A DNA stretch of 64,000 nt from Synergistaceae bacterium UBA6083 (lineage in GTDB: Bacteria; Synergistota; Synergistia; Synergistales; 79-D21). Of the stretch, positions 23,863 through 32,629 are shown piece by piece (within the stretch, counting starts at the first letter, position 1; the number at the start of each line of letters is the position of its first letter). Below the pieces are notes generated by a model. The model worked only from the letters and a program-made list of their open reading frames with translations, was not told the origin of the DNA and ran no database searches. The translations under genes were made by a program, and so were the position numbers. Location: the NCBI GenBank assembly GCA_002436015.1, contig DIXJ01000003.1, positions 1 through 64,000 of the forward strand. The letters run 5' to 3'.

Positions 23863-25068
23863 ATGCTGAACGAGAAAAGTTTCATTACCTCCGAGTCCGT
23901 AACGGAGGGGCATCCCGATAAGCTTGCAGACCAGATCTCGGACGGGGTTCTCGACGCGATCCTGAAAGAGGATCCCATGGGGAGAGTCGCCTGTGAATGC
24001 ATGGTGGCGACCGGCCTTGTGATGGTCGCGGGCCAGATCACCACGGAATGTTACGTCGATATCCCGAACCTTGCAAGAAAGATCGTAAAGGAGATCGGTT
24101 ACACCAGGGCGAAGTACGGGTTTGATGGAGACACCTGTGCGGTCCTAACCGCGATCGACGAACAGTCAAAGGATATTGCGCAGGGCGTTGACCGGGCCCT
24201 TGAGGTCAGGGAGTCTTTCCTGAGCGAACAGGAAATAGACCGGATCGGAGCTGGCGATCAGGGCATGATGATCGGCTACGCCACGAACGAGACCGAGGAA
24301 TTCCTGCCCTTGCCTATCGCCTTGGCTCATCGCCTCTCCAGGGGGCTTGCCTCGCTGCGAAAGGAAAAAATACTGCCCTATCTACGGCCGGACGGCAAAA
24401 CCCAGGTTACGGTCGAATACCACGGGGACAAGCCCGTTCGCGTTGAGACTGTCGTGGTCTCCACACAGCATCATCCGGCGGTCGACCAGGCCGAAATCGA
24501 AGCCGACCTTGTCGAGAGGTTGATCCTGCCCACCATTCCAGGTCACTTGCGGGAGCGAAAGCCCAGGATTCTTATCAATCCGACGGGGAGGTTCGTCCAG
24601 GGAGGGCCACTCGCAGACACAGGTTTAACGGGGCGAAAGATCATTGTGGATACCTACGGAGGAGTCGTTCCCCATGGAGGAGGCTGTTTCTCGGGGAAGG
24701 ATCCCACCAAGGTAGACCGTTCAGCGGCCTATATGACGCGGTACGCCGCCAAAAACGTCGTTGCTGCCGGACTCGCGGATCGTTGCCAGATCCAGGTGGC
24801 CTATGCCATAGGGGTAGCACACCCTGTTTCCTTGATGGTTCATACCTATGGGACAGGCAAGTTGCCGGATGAAACCCTGACTCGTTTGGTGTCAGAGAAT
24901 TTCGACTTCCGTCCGGCGGCGATAATCCGGGACCTTGATCTACGCAAACCCCAGTACCGTCGGGTTGCCGCCTATGGCCACATGGGGCGTATCGACCTGG
25001 CTCCCCTTCCGGCATGGGAGAAGTTGGACAGGGTCGAAAACCTTTCATCGGCAGCCTCTAAATCCTGA
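23863..25068 (+). CDS. metK: S-adenosylmethionine synthetase
   Basis: 401 residues; makes S-adenosylmethionine from methionine and ATP. Motifs: F-I-T-S-E-S-V-T-E-G-H-P-D-K near the start (ATP-binding His and Asp), G-A-G-D-Q-G-M-M-I-G-Y-A, G-G-G-C-F-S-G-K-D-P-T-K-V-D-R-S-A (P-loop-like) and D-T-Y-G-G. ATG 23863 gives the consensus N-terminus and follows GAGGAGG. It may form a transcript with comF, 24 bases downstream. Confidence 0.96.
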   Translation: MLNEKSFITSESVTEGHPDKLADQISDGVLDAILKEDPMGRVACECMVATGLVMVAGQITTECYVDIPNLARKIVKEIGYTRAKYGFDGDTCAVLTAIDEQSKDIAQGVDRALEVRESFLSEQEIDRIGAGDQGMMIGYATNETEEFLPLPIALAHRLSRGLASLRKEKILPYLRPDGKTQVTVEYHGDKPVRVETVVVSTQHHPAVDQAEIEADLVERLILPTIPGHLRERKPRILINPTGRFVQGGPLADTGLTGRKIIVDTYGGVVPHGGGCFSGKDPTKVDRSAAYMTRYAAKNVVAAGLADRCQIQVAYAIGVAHPVSLMVHTYGTGKLPDETLTRLVSENFDFRPAAIIRDLDLRKPQYRRVAAYGHMGRIDLAPLPAWEKLDRVENLSSAASKS

Positions 25069-25092
25069 AGCTGAAAAGCACAGCGTGAAGAA

Positions 25093-25809
25093 ATGAAGGG
25101 CAGGCTTGAGGTCGCGACAAGACGGGCATGGGAGATTCTCTGCCATTTCCTCTGGCCTTCAACCTGCCCTGTTTGCGGAAGGCTTGGGACGGTCGGTTGC
25201 CCGACCTGCCTCGATGGATTGCTTGTCGGGATGCAGGACCGATGCCTAGAGTGCGGCGGCGGTCCTTTTCCTTGCGGGATTGCCTCGCATGTTTCCTTTA
25301 TCCGCACGGGAACCTGGCACGAAGGCAAAGCAAGGGATGTCGTTCACTTGGCGAAGTATTCGGGTCGCCGCAAATTGGCTTTTGAAATGGGAAAGGCTCT
25401 TGCGAGGTTATACCACGAAGACCGGGGATCGGTTCTTGTTCCCGTGCCCCTTCACAGGGATTCCCTACGGCCCTACAACCAGGCTGAATGTCTTGCCCGC
25501 GGTATGGCTACGGAGTGGGGGGCAACGGTTCTTTCTGGGCTTGAGTGGACCCGATCGGTTCACTCCCAGGTGGGCAGGAATGCTTTTGAAAGGAGGGCCC
25601 TGCCAAGGGGTGCCTTTCTATGGCGCGAAGTCCAGGTTGAAACTCCTGTTTTACTCGTTGACGATGTCTTCACGACCGGTACGACACTCCTTCGGGCTTC
25701 GGAAGCGCTGTCTCTTGCAGGAGTTCCCCTGAAGGGGGCCTACTGTTGGGCGATGAGTCCTTTAGAGACCCTTTCCGTGCAGTGGAGGGCGGATGCGGTT
25801 CACGTTTAG
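25093..25809 (+). CDS. comF: ComF-family phosphoribosyltransferase-like protein
   Basis: 238 residues. The N-terminal zinc ribbon carries C-P-V-C, C-P-T-C and C-L-E-C pairs (residues 20-55), as in competence protein ComF. The C-terminal half has the PRPP-binding motif V-L-L-V-D-D-V-F-T-T-G-T-T near residue 185. ComF takes part in DNA uptake in transformable bacteria, but homologues are widespread in species not known to be competent. The membrane-protein gene downstream overlaps it by 17 bases. Confidence 0.88.
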   Translation: MKGRLEVATRRAWEILCHFLWPSTCPVCGRLGTVGCPTCLDGLLVGMQDRCLECGGGPFPCGIASHVSFIRTGTWHEGKARDVVHLAKYSGRRKLAFEMGKALARLYHEDRGSVLVPVPLHRDSLRPYNQAECLARGMATEWGATVLSGLEWTRSVHSQVGRNAFERRALPRGAFLWREVQVETPVLLVDDVFTTGTTLLRASEALSLAGVPLKGAYCWAMSPLETLSVQWRADAVHV

Positions 25810-26119
25810 GCCTGTGGGGGGGCGCTGGGGCTCGGGGTTGATGTGGTTTTCGCTGTTTCTGGCGATCGGCTGGTTTTTACGGCAGATATTTTTCCCGGCA
25901 AACGAGTCTCTCCTGATGTTACAAGAGGGAAGGCTTCCTGGGAACTTAGGGTTGTTTTTCTTGTCCATTTCCGTCGTCGCTGTTGGACTTCTCTTCTGGT
26001 GGGGGCTTGATCTTCTTTTCTGGAGGAAATACTTCCCGACCCAGAACCCACCAAAGTCGCCAGCCGAATCGAGAGGAAAATCGAGTGATCATGAAGGAAG
26101 GCCTGGTTACAGACGGTGA
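25793..26119 (+). CDS. Small two-helix membrane protein, unknown function
   Basis: 108 residues with two clear hydrophobic segments (about 17-35 and 50-75) and a basic, proline- and serine-rich tail. No family recognised. It overlaps comF by 17 bases in another frame, and its last 13 bases overlap the converging DUF3343 gene. Expression is not certain, but two well-formed membrane segments argue against chance. Confidence 0.45.
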   Translation: MRFTFRPVGGRWGSGLMWFSLFLAIGWFLRQIFFPANESLLMLQEGRLPGNLGLFFLSISVVAVGLLFWWGLDLLFWRKYFPTQNPPKSPAESRGKSSDHEGRPGYRR

Positions 26120-26322
26120 AAACCTGCAGTTTCCACCTTTTTCTCATGGCAGATCTGTTTGACCGTTTCCTCCCTGTCGCAAGGGTAGGTACAGGCAAGG
26201 CCGCAACTCGCGGAAAGTTCGCGGGGTACGGGAACGATTCTTGCCGAGAGGCCTGAAACCCTGCACGCCTTCTCGAAAAGAAGGGCCATGTGGGTGGTGT
26301 CGAACGTCGCGAGGCATTCCAT
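26107..26322 (-). CDS. DUF3343-family protein, putative Se/S carrier
   Basis: 71 residues on the minus strand. It opens M-E-C-L-A-T-F-D-T-T-H-M-A-L-L-F-E-K, then V-P-V-P-R-E-L-S-A-S-C-G-L-A with the conserved S-A-S-C-G-L. DUF3343 proteins are found beside selenium and sulfur-carrier genes in anaerobes and are described as putative Se/S carriers; direct function is unproven. A longer frame extends upstream, but only this start matches the family. No selenium genes lie next to it. Confidence 0.75.
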   Translation of the reverse strand: MECLATFDTTHMALLFEKACRVSGLSARIVPVPRELSASCGLACTYPCDREETVKQICHEKKVETAGFHRL

Positions 26323-26372
26323 GGTGGGAACCTCCGATCGAATGGGGAATTGGACTGTTACGTAATTATACC

Positions 26373-26401
26373 TAGACTTCGGATGCGCGTGAGAGTAGAA
26401 T
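26373..26401 (+). promoter_or_regulatory. Putative promoter of skp
   Basis: TAGACT (26373-26378), 17-base spacer, TAGAAT (26396-26401), about 40 bases before the skp start. The TAGACT -35 is the same hexamer proposed for lat. Weak by consensus. Confidence 0.35.
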
Positions 26402-26441
26402 CTATCACCGTAGCCCGGAAAAATCAAAAGGAGGGTGTTCG

Positions 26442-26882
26442 ATGGTTTCGAGCAAGAAAATGGTTCTCCTGGCAGTTCTCTCAGCCTTCATCCTGACAAT
26501 GGTTGCCGGTGTGGCCCTGGCGGATGAAAAAATCGGCGTCATCGAGCCGCAAAAGGTCCTTTTCCAGCACCCCAAGATGGCACAGGTGCAGAAGCAGGTC
26601 CAGGCGGTTGTCCAGAAGAAGCAGGCCGAGGCGAAGACGGCTATCGACAAGGAACAGGACAACAAGAAAAAGGCCGAAATCTACCAGACGAAGCGCAACG
26701 AGGCAGCCACGGAAGAACAGAAGCTCATGGCCCCCCTCTTCAAGGATATAGACCTTGCGATCCGCTCCATTGCAAAGGCAAAGGGGTTGACCATCGTCCT
26801 CGATAAGGCCCAGGTTTTCATGGGGGGGCTAGACATCACGGATGATGTCATCCAGGAACTGAAGAAGAAGTTCTCCAACTAG
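26442..26882 (+). CDS. skp: OmpH/Skp-family periplasmic chaperone
   Basis: 146 residues. A signal peptide of about 27 residues ends V-A-L-A before D-E-K; the mature part is a long, lysine-, glutamine- and alanine-rich coiled coil (Q-V-Q-K-Q-V-Q-A-V), with the typical C-terminal G-G-x-D-I-T-D region. Skp holds unfolded outer-membrane proteins in the periplasm, so its presence implies an outer membrane. AAAGGAGGG precedes ATG 26442. Confidence 0.85.
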   Translation: MVSSKKMVLLAVLSAFILTMVAGVALADEKIGVIEPQKVLFQHPKMAQVQKQVQAVVQKKQAEAKTAIDKEQDNKKKAEIYQTKRNEAATEEQKLMAPLFKDIDLAIRSIAKAKGLTIVLDKAQVFMGGLDITDDVIQELKKKFSN

Positions 26883-26910
26883 CCGCTGGCAGATTAACCT
26901 GGTTTAGAGG

Positions 26911-26952
26911 GGAAAAAAGGGGATCCCGCAAAAAGCGGGATCCCCTTTTTTC
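26911..26952. terminator. Bidirectional terminator between skp and livF
   Basis: A 17-bp inverted repeat (26913-26929 with 26935-26951) with a 5-base loop has A-runs and T-runs on both sides, so it can end skp from the left and the liv operon from the right. Confidence 0.85.
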
Positions 26953-26988
26953 ATTTGCGGAAAGCACGAAACACACCAGGCCCAAAAG

Positions 26989-27735
26989 TTAATGGGTCTT
27001 TTTGCCCGTTCCAAGGTAGGCCGCCTGGATTTCGGGGTTACGGAGGAGTTCCTTGGCATCACCCTCCATGACCAGTTGTCCGGTCTGCATGACGTATCCC
27101 CTGTGAGACAGGAGGAGCGCCTGCCTGGCATTTTGCTCCACGAGAAGGATCGTGACACCTTCCTCGTTAATCCGTTTCAACTCCCTGAAGATATCCTTGA
27201 TGATGATCGGAGCGAGCCCCAGGGAAGGCTCATCCAGCAGAAGAAGGCGGGGGCTGGCCATAAGGGCCCGGCCGATGGCCAGCATTTGTTGTTCTCCGCC
27301 GGAAAGGGTTCCCGCGTATTGGGCCATACGCTCCCTGAGACGCGGAAAGAGCGTGTAAACCCACTCAAGGTCTTTCTTGACCTTGCCCTTGTCGTTGATT
27401 GGGAAGGCCCCCATCATAAGGTTCTCGTAGACGGTCAGGGGTGCAAACACCTTCCGCCCCTCAGGAGCAAGGGAGATGCCCTTTGAGACGATCTGGAAAC
27501 TTTGGCCGTCCAGGGGTTTACCCTCGAAGAGGACCTGGCCGCCTTGGCGCTTGACGTTTCCCATAATTGCATTCATGAGGGTCGATTTTCCTGCCCCATT
27601 GGAACCAATCACGCAGACGATCTCCCCCGAGTAGACATCCAGGTTGAATCCCCTGACAGCCTTGATTGCACCATAGGAAACATGAAGGTCCATTACCGAG
27701 AGGAGTGGCTGTTTTTCCTGCAGGATATCGCTCAT
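26989..27735 (-). CDS. livF: Branched-chain amino acid ABC transporter ATP-binding protein LivF
   Basis: 248 residues. Second ATPase of the branched-chain amino acid uptake system. Walker A G-S-N-G-A-G-K-S-T, signature L-S-G-G-E-Q-Q-M, Walker B L-L-L-D-E-P-S-L-G, and the LivF-typical L-A-P-E-G-R and G-K-x-T. The start at 27735 has GGAGGTG nine bases upstream; the stop of livG overlaps it by 4 bases. A longer upstream frame covers livG coding sequence and is rejected. Confidence 0.95.
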   Translation of the reverse strand: MSDILQEKQPLLSVMDLHVSYGAIKAVRGFNLDVYSGEIVCVIGSNGAGKSTLMNAIMGNVKRQGGQVLFEGKPLDGQSFQIVSKGISLAPEGRKVFAPLTVYENLMMGAFPINDKGKVKKDLEWVYTLFPRLRERMAQYAGTLSGGEQQMLAIGRALMASPRLLLLDEPSLGLAPIIIKDIFRELKRINEEGVTILLVEQNARQALLLSHRGYVMQTGQLVMEGDAKELLRNPEIQAAYLGTGKKTH

Positions 27736-28511
27736 GCTTCCAACACCTCCTCGCCGAGGTAGGCCTTGAGAATCTCGGGATGGTTCTGGATATGTTCCGG
27801 GTCTCCCTCCGCGATCTTGGCGCCGAAATTCATGCAGACAATGTGCGGGCAAATCTCCATCACCAGTTCCATGTGGTGCTCGATTACGAGGATGGTCAGG
27901 TCGAAATCGCTATGAATCTTCGTTATCAGCCGATTCAGGTCCTGGACCTCATCCGGGTTCATTCCTGCGGCAGGCTCGTCGAGAAGGAGTAGGCGAGGCT
28001 GCAGGGACAATGCACGGGCGATTTCCAGGCGTCTCTGGTGCCCATAGGGCAGGGTTCCAGCGGCCTGTTCCGCTAAGCTGTCAAGGCCGACGCGCTCCAG
28101 AAGGATCATGCTCTGCTCGCGGATTTTTCCTTCAAGGGATTTCCAACGTCCCATGTGAGTCGCTGCTTCGAAGAAATTGTACTGGTAGTGCTGCTGGCAG
28201 GCGGTCATGACGTTTTCAAGGACCGTGGAACGGGGGAAAAGCCGGAGGTTCTGAAAGGTCCTTGCGATGCCCTTGCGGACGACCTCGTAAGTCTTATAGG
28301 GGGTGATATCCTCCCCGCCGAAGAGGATCCCACCGCTGTCCACGTCGTAGACACCCGTGATCAGGTTGAAGATCGTGGTCTTGCCCGCTCCGTTGGGGCC
28401 AATCAGGCCCGCAAGTTCCCCTTTTTCGAGGGTGAAGCTCATATCCTGGACGGCGTGGACACCGCCGAAGTACTTGTTGACGTGCTCAAGCTTTAGGACG
28501 GTTTCGTTCAT
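27732..28511 (-). CDS. livG: Branched-chain amino acid ABC transporter ATP-binding protein LivG
   Basis: 259 residues. Walker A G-P-N-G-A-G-K-T-T, the family F-N-L-I-T-G and G-I-A-R-T-F-Q-N-L-R-L-F motifs, Walker B L-L-L-D-E-P-A-A-G-M-N and the signature region L-P-Y-G-H-Q-R-R-L-E-I-A. LivG and LivF power uptake through LivHM. Overlaps livM by 4 bases and livF by 4. Confidence 0.95.
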   Translation of the reverse strand: MNETVLKLEHVNKYFGGVHAVQDMSFTLEKGELAGLIGPNGAGKTTIFNLITGVYDVDSGGILFGGEDITPYKTYEVVRKGIARTFQNLRLFPRSTVLENVMTACQQHYQYNFFEAATHMGRWKSLEGKIREQSMILLERVGLDSLAEQAAGTLPYGHQRRLEIARALSLQPRLLLLDEPAAGMNPDEVQDLNRLITKIHSDFDLTILVIEHHMELVMEICPHIVCMNFGAKIAEGDPEHIQNHPEILKAYLGEEVLEA

Positions 28512-29398
28512 AGGCCGTCACTCCCTTCCACTGCCTTTGAAGGGCCGTTGTTTCGCTTGAAAATGGACTTGATGAAACGGGGGCCCAACTCGTGCTGGCC
28601 CATGATTCCTTCGGGGCGTGCCACCATGATAATGACCATAACGGCCCCATAAATCAACATTCGGTACTGGGAAATGGGGCGGAAGAGTTCGGTCACCAGG
28701 GTGATGACCGCCGTTCCGATAAGGCTTCCGCTCAATGAACCGAGACCGCCGAAGACGACAACCGCTGTCAGCTCCGTCGACTTGTTCAAGTCAAACATGA
28801 CCGGCTGGATGAAGGTCAGGAAGCCGGCCATGAGTGCCCCTGCCACTCCGCAGTAGAAAGCGGAGATAGAGAGGCTGAGCACTCGATAGCGTGCCGTATT
28901 GAAACCCAAGAGCGAAGCAGCAATGTAGTCATCTCGGCATGCTTTGAAGGCCCGCCCGAAGTTGCTTTTTATCAGGTAGAACATCAAGGCCGCCATAAAG
29001 ACGAAAAAGGCCGCGGCGACAGAAAGGGTCGTGTAGTTGTCTATGCCCGGGTAACCGCGGGCTCCTCTGGTGAACGACTGCCAGTTTTCCAGCACGAGCC
29101 GGATGGATTCTCCGAGGCCGATGGAAGCGATGGCGTAATAATCGCCCATCAGGCGCAACGTCGGGACCCCGATAAGGTAGGCAAGGACCATTGCGATGAT
29201 GCCTCCGGCAACGATGGCAGGAAGCCAGTGAATGCCGAAACGGACCGTCATGATGGCTGCCGTGTAGGCTCCGATGGCCATGTAGCCCGCGTGGCCAAGG
29301 GTAAACACCCCCGTGAAGCCGGTCAACAGGGAAACTCCCATGGCGGCGATACCGTTGATGAAAAGGAGGATGATGATTCCTTCAACGTACCCTGACAT
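28508..29398 (-). CDS. livM: Branched-chain amino acid ABC transporter permease LivM
   Basis: 296 residues with about eight membrane segments. One of two inner-membrane permease subunits. Family cues: G-F-T-G-V-F-T-L-G-H-A-G-Y-M-A-I-G-A-Y near the start and G-R-A-F-K-A-C-R-D-D in the coupling loop that contacts the ATPases. It begins 11 bases after the livH stop and follows a GAGGCG site. Confidence 0.93.
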   Translation of the reverse strand: MSGYVEGIIILLFINGIAAMGVSLLTGFTGVFTLGHAGYMAIGAYTAAIMTVRFGIHWLPAIVAGGIIAMVLAYLIGVPTLRLMGDYYAIASIGLGESIRLVLENWQSFTRGARGYPGIDNYTTLSVAAAFFVFMAALMFYLIKSNFGRAFKACRDDYIAASLLGFNTARYRVLSLSISAFYCGVAGALMAGFLTFIQPVMFDLNKSTELTAVVVFGGLGSLSGSLIGTAVITLVTELFRPISQYRMLIYGAVMVIIMVARPEGIMGQHELGPRFIKSIFKRNNGPSKAVEGSDGL

Positions 29399-29409
29399 GG
29401 AAACGCCTC

Positions 29410-30291
29410 CTAGACTTTCTCGCTGACCTGCTTGCCCAAGAGGCCGGAAGGCCTCCAGAGAAGCGTCAGGACCAGCATGCCGAAGACGACGAGGTCACGC
29501 ATCTGGCTGGAAATGAAACCGGCCGTCAACATCTCGGCAAGGCCCAGGATCAGGCTGCCCAGGACAGCCCCGGGCAAGCTGCCAAGTCCACCGATGACTG
29601 CCGCGACAAAGGCCTTGATCGTGATGAAGCCGAGCTGCGGGTAAAGGGTGTAACGGACCGACAGGAAGATTCCCCCCACTGCGGCGAGGAACCCCGCAAC
29701 GAAAAAGACGATGGAAATCAAGCGGTTCACGTTGACGCCCATAAGGCCCGACGTGCGAAGGTCGTAAGATGCGGCTCGGATTGCCAGCCCCCATTTCGTC
29801 TTGCTGAGGAAGAGCTGGAGCGCAGTCAGGAAAAAAACGGCCATCGCAAGGGAGAGAAGGTCAAAAGCGCTTGTCGTGGCCAATCCAAAGAAATTGACGG
29901 GATCGGTGGGGATGACCGGGGGAAGTGCCCGGAAGCGTCCTCCTACCGTAACGACGAAAACGTTCTCTATGACGATGCTCATGCCCATGGAGGCGATCAG
30001 CAGGTATAGGGTGACGTTCGTCCTTTCCCTGATAGGTTTGTAGGCAAGTCTCTCGACCAGGATTGCGATCACGCCCGCGCCAACCATGGCCGTAAGGCCG
30101 GATAGCCAAATGTTATTTCCCAGGGCAGCCAGTGTGTAGTAGCAGATGTAACCTCCGATGACCAGGAAACCACCGTGGGCAAAATTGGAAAAAAGAAGGA
30201 TGGAATAGACCAGCGAGTAACCGACCGCGATCAGCGCATAAACGGAACCGAGGGAAAGCCCGTTGATGATCTGTTGAACCAATGTGTCCAA
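29410..30291 (-). CDS. livH: Branched-chain amino acid ABC transporter permease LivH
   Basis: 293 residues with about eight membrane segments, the partner of LivM. Seen: Q-Q-I-I-N-G-L-S-L-G-S-V-Y-A-L-I-A-V-G-Y and the coupling loop G-L-A-I-R-A-A-S-Y-D. The TTG at 30291 has a GAGAGGTG site 9 bases upstream; a longer frame begins further upstream in the livJ-livH gap but adds non-family residues. Confidence 0.92.
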   Translation of the reverse strand: MDTLVQQIINGLSLGSVYALIAVGYSLVYSILLFSNFAHGGFLVIGGYICYYTLAALGNNIWLSGLTAMVGAGVIAILVERLAYKPIRERTNVTLYLLIASMGMSIVIENVFVVTVGGRFRALPPVIPTDPVNFFGLATTSAFDLLSLAMAVFFLTALQLFLSKTKWGLAIRAASYDLRTSGLMGVNVNRLISIVFFVAGFLAAVGGIFLSVRYTLYPQLGFITIKAFVAAVIGGLGSLPGAVLGSLILGLAEMLTAGFISSQMRDLVVFGMLVLTLLWRPSGLLGKQVSEKV

Positions 30292-30364
30292 GTGGCAAAC
30301 ACCTCTCTTGCTTGTGGGATACAACACATACCAGGTATGAACTTGCTGTCCCGATCCCGGCTAT

Positions 30365-30405
30365 AAGAAAAGCAAGACGGACGCGGACTGCCGCGCCCGC
30401 CTTGC
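30365..30405 (-). terminator. Attenuator-like hairpin between livJ and livH
   Basis: On the minus strand a 15-bp stem with two G-U pairs (30391-30405 with 30372-30386) and a 4-base loop is followed by TTTTCTT. Such a partial terminator would let livJ be expressed above the permease genes. It is read by eye. Confidence 0.7.
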
Positions 30406-30426
30406 CGGAGCCGGTTTCCCTATTGA

Positions 30427-31581
30427 CTACTTGGGCTGGATCTTCGTGTAGTAGACTGCTTTGCCGTTCTTGGCAAGCAGGACGACCGCCGTTTTGTTCA
30501 TGGGGTTGTGGGTCTTGGGATCGGTCGACATGACGGCATGGTGGAGCTTGACATCTTTCGTCTTCTCAAGAGCGTCGCGGATGGCGGTGCTGTCAACCTT
30601 GCCAGCCCTCTTGATCGCGTCGGCCAGCCAGTAGACGGAATCGTAGGCCAGCACACCGTTGACGAACTCCTTGCACTCGTCGTTGTACTTCTTCTTATAG
30701 GAGTCGAAGAAGGGTTTCATTGCGGGGTCGGCCGGGTCAACATGGTTGATCCAGTAACTGCCTTCCATGGAGGGGCCGGCGATCTCCCACATGAAGTCCC
30801 CGTAGCCGTCGCCGCCGATGAAGACGATATCCTTCATGCCCAGTTCGCGGGCCTGCTTCATGATCAGGGCCATTTCCTTGCCCATGTTGGGCAGGACGAG
30901 AACATCGGCCTTGCTGTCGCGTATCGTCGTCAGCTGGGCGCGGAAGTCGACGTCGGTCCCGGCGCGGAAGCCCTGGTCGGCCACAATGGCTCCGCCAAGC
31001 TTCTTATAGGACTGCATGAAGAACTCCCTAAGTCCCTGGGAGTAGTCGCTGCCCACGTCGTAAAGGACGGCTGCCTTCATCTTCTTGAGGTTCTTCGCGG
31101 CGAAAAAGGCGATGACCTGCCCCTGGTAAGGATCGGTGAAGCAAATACGGAACATGTAGGGGTTCAGCTTGCCTTCGGGGGTCACCGTGACGTTCAGGTT
31201 CGTGGAAACGGTGCCGATCTGGGGGATCTTGTACTTCGTTGAGAGGGGGGCCGTGGCGATGTTGATTCCGCTTCCGTTGGCACCGATGACGGCAACGACC
31301 TTGTCATTCTCGGCCATGCGCCGGAAGGCGTTGACCGCGTCCTCCGGGCGGGTGCGGAAATCGTAGGGGACGAGTTCGATTTTCTTGCCGAGGACTCCGC
31401 CCTTGGCATTGATCTCGTCAACGGCGAGCTTGGCGGAGTTCAACTCCGTCTGTCCGTAGGCAGCCCAGTCACCTGTCAGGGCGGCCAGGTACCCAACCTT
31501 GATCGTGTCGGCAGCAAGAGCTGAACCGGCGAACACGATCGCGAGCGCGAAAGCGACGAGCAACAGACCCAGTTTCCTCAA
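30427..31581 (-). CDS. livJ: Branched-chain amino acid ABC transporter substrate-binding protein LivJ
   Basis: 384 residues. The signal peptide (L-V-A-F-A-L-A-I-V-F-A-G-S-A-L-A) is cut near residue 23; there is no lipobox cysteine, so it is likely soluble in the periplasm. The mature part matches the Leu/Ile/Val-binding family: K-V-G-Y-L-A-A-L-T-G-D-W-A-A-Y-G-Q near the start, and V-G-A-N-G-S-G. The second TTG after GGAGGTGG is the start. First gene of livJHMGF. Likely preferred ligands are branched-chain amino acids, but the exact specificity is not predictable. Confidence 0.92.
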   Translation of the reverse strand: MRKLGLLLVAFALAIVFAGSALAADTIKVGYLAALTGDWAAYGQTELNSAKLAVDEINAKGGVLGKKIELVPYDFRTRPEDAVNAFRRMAENDKVVAVIGANGSGINIATAPLSTKYKIPQIGTVSTNLNVTVTPEGKLNPYMFRICFTDPYQGQVIAFFAAKNLKKMKAAVLYDVGSDYSQGLREFFMQSYKKLGGAIVADQGFRAGTDVDFRAQLTTIRDSKADVLVLPNMGKEMALIMKQARELGMKDIVFIGGDGYGDFMWEIAGPSMEGSYWINHVDPADPAMKPFFDSYKKKYNDECKEFVNGVLAYDSVYWLADAIKRAGKVDSTAIRDALEKTKDVKLHHAVMSTDPKTHNPMNKTAVVLLAKNGKAVYYTKIQPK

Positions 31582-31732
31582 AATCAACCACCTCCAATGA
31601 TTATTTGGAACCTTCCGACGCGTTCCGATTCTATCATAAAACCTTGCCTGCCCGGAGGTCGGGGCCGTTCTCATCTGATGGATGAAGAGGCCTGCTGGTA
31701 AAATGAAACTGCACGAGAATGGGAGGTATGAA

Positions 31733-32611
31733 ATGAAACTCCTTGTGACGGATATTGATGGGACACTCACCGCAGAAAACAGCGTCCCGGGGCCTGTGAT
31801 CGCTGCCTGCGGCCGCCTTCGTCACGCGGGCTGGAGGCTCATGATCGCGACCGGGCGAATCTGGGCTTCCGCGCGTCCTTTCGCCGAGGCGATAGGTTCG
31901 GACCTGCCTGCCATCGTCTACGATGGGGCAAGGATCATGCAAGGGGAAGCAGGAAAAACCGCCTTCAGGGAATGGAGAATCTCCAGTCGTGTGGCCGGTG
32001 AAATCCTTTCCTTGGGGTGGGAATCTTCCCTGCTTGTCCAGGCCTACGGGGATGAGGAGGTCACTTGCAGGCCTAGCGACGAAGTCACCCGGAGATTCTT
32101 CAGGAGTCTCGGAGTGGTCGTCAAGCCCGACCTGGCGTCCCCAAAGCTTTCCTACAACCCCTACAGGATCATCTATTACGGTGACCCTGGCGAAGCACGG
32201 GAACTTGGGGAACGAATCAAGACCTCTATGAAAGGACGCGTGGAAGCGACCCTGGCGGGGGAGGGATTTCTCGATATCCTGGCTCCTGGCGTGTCCAAGG
32301 GGGCGGCCTTGAAGGCGTTTCTGGAGGATTCGGGGCTTAAGTTTGACCGGATCGTTGCGGCGGGAGATCATCTGAACGATGTGGATCTTCTCAGGGAGGC
32401 CGACCTTGCTGTCACTTTCCGGGACGCTCCTCAGGAGGTTATGGCGGCCGCGCATCTTGTCCTGCCCCCGGCTTCGTGCATGGGGTTCCTTGAGCTTTGC
32501 CGCTTCCTTGAGGAGCCAGGCGACGAGATCTGTTCGGATTCCTTTCCCGCAGGGGCGGGATTGACATACAGGAGAGGATGTCCCCTGCACCTGGGCACAT
32601 CCTCCGCCTGA
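31733..32611 (+). CDS. HAD-superfamily phosphatase (Cof/phosphoglycolate phosphatase-like)
   Basis: 292 residues. Class IIB HAD hydrolase: nucleophile and acid in V-T-D-I-D-G-T-L-T (D7, D9), T-G-R-x-x-x-S-A-R-P cap region, and A-A-G-D-H-L-N-D-V-D-L-L with metal-binding aspartates. Resembles archaeal-type phosphoglycolate phosphatases and sucrose-phosphatase-like enzymes; the substrate is unknown. ATG 31733 follows GGGAGGT. It lies 18 bases before the adenosine-specific kinase gene, hinting at shared nucleotide or sugar-phosphate metabolism. Confidence 0.8.
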   Translation: MKLLVTDIDGTLTAENSVPGPVIAACGRLRHAGWRLMIATGRIWASARPFAEAIGSDLPAIVYDGARIMQGEAGKTAFREWRISSRVAGEILSLGWESSLLVQAYGDEEVTCRPSDEVTRRFFRSLGVVVKPDLASPKLSYNPYRIIYYGDPGEARELGERIKTSMKGRVEATLAGEGFLDILAPGVSKGAALKAFLEDSGLKFDRIVAAGDHLNDVDLLREADLAVTFRDAPQEVMAAAHLVLPPASCMGFLELCRFLEEPGDEICSDSFPAGAGLTYRRGCPLHLGTSSA

Positions 32612-32629
32612 TACCAGGGAGGTGCTGAA

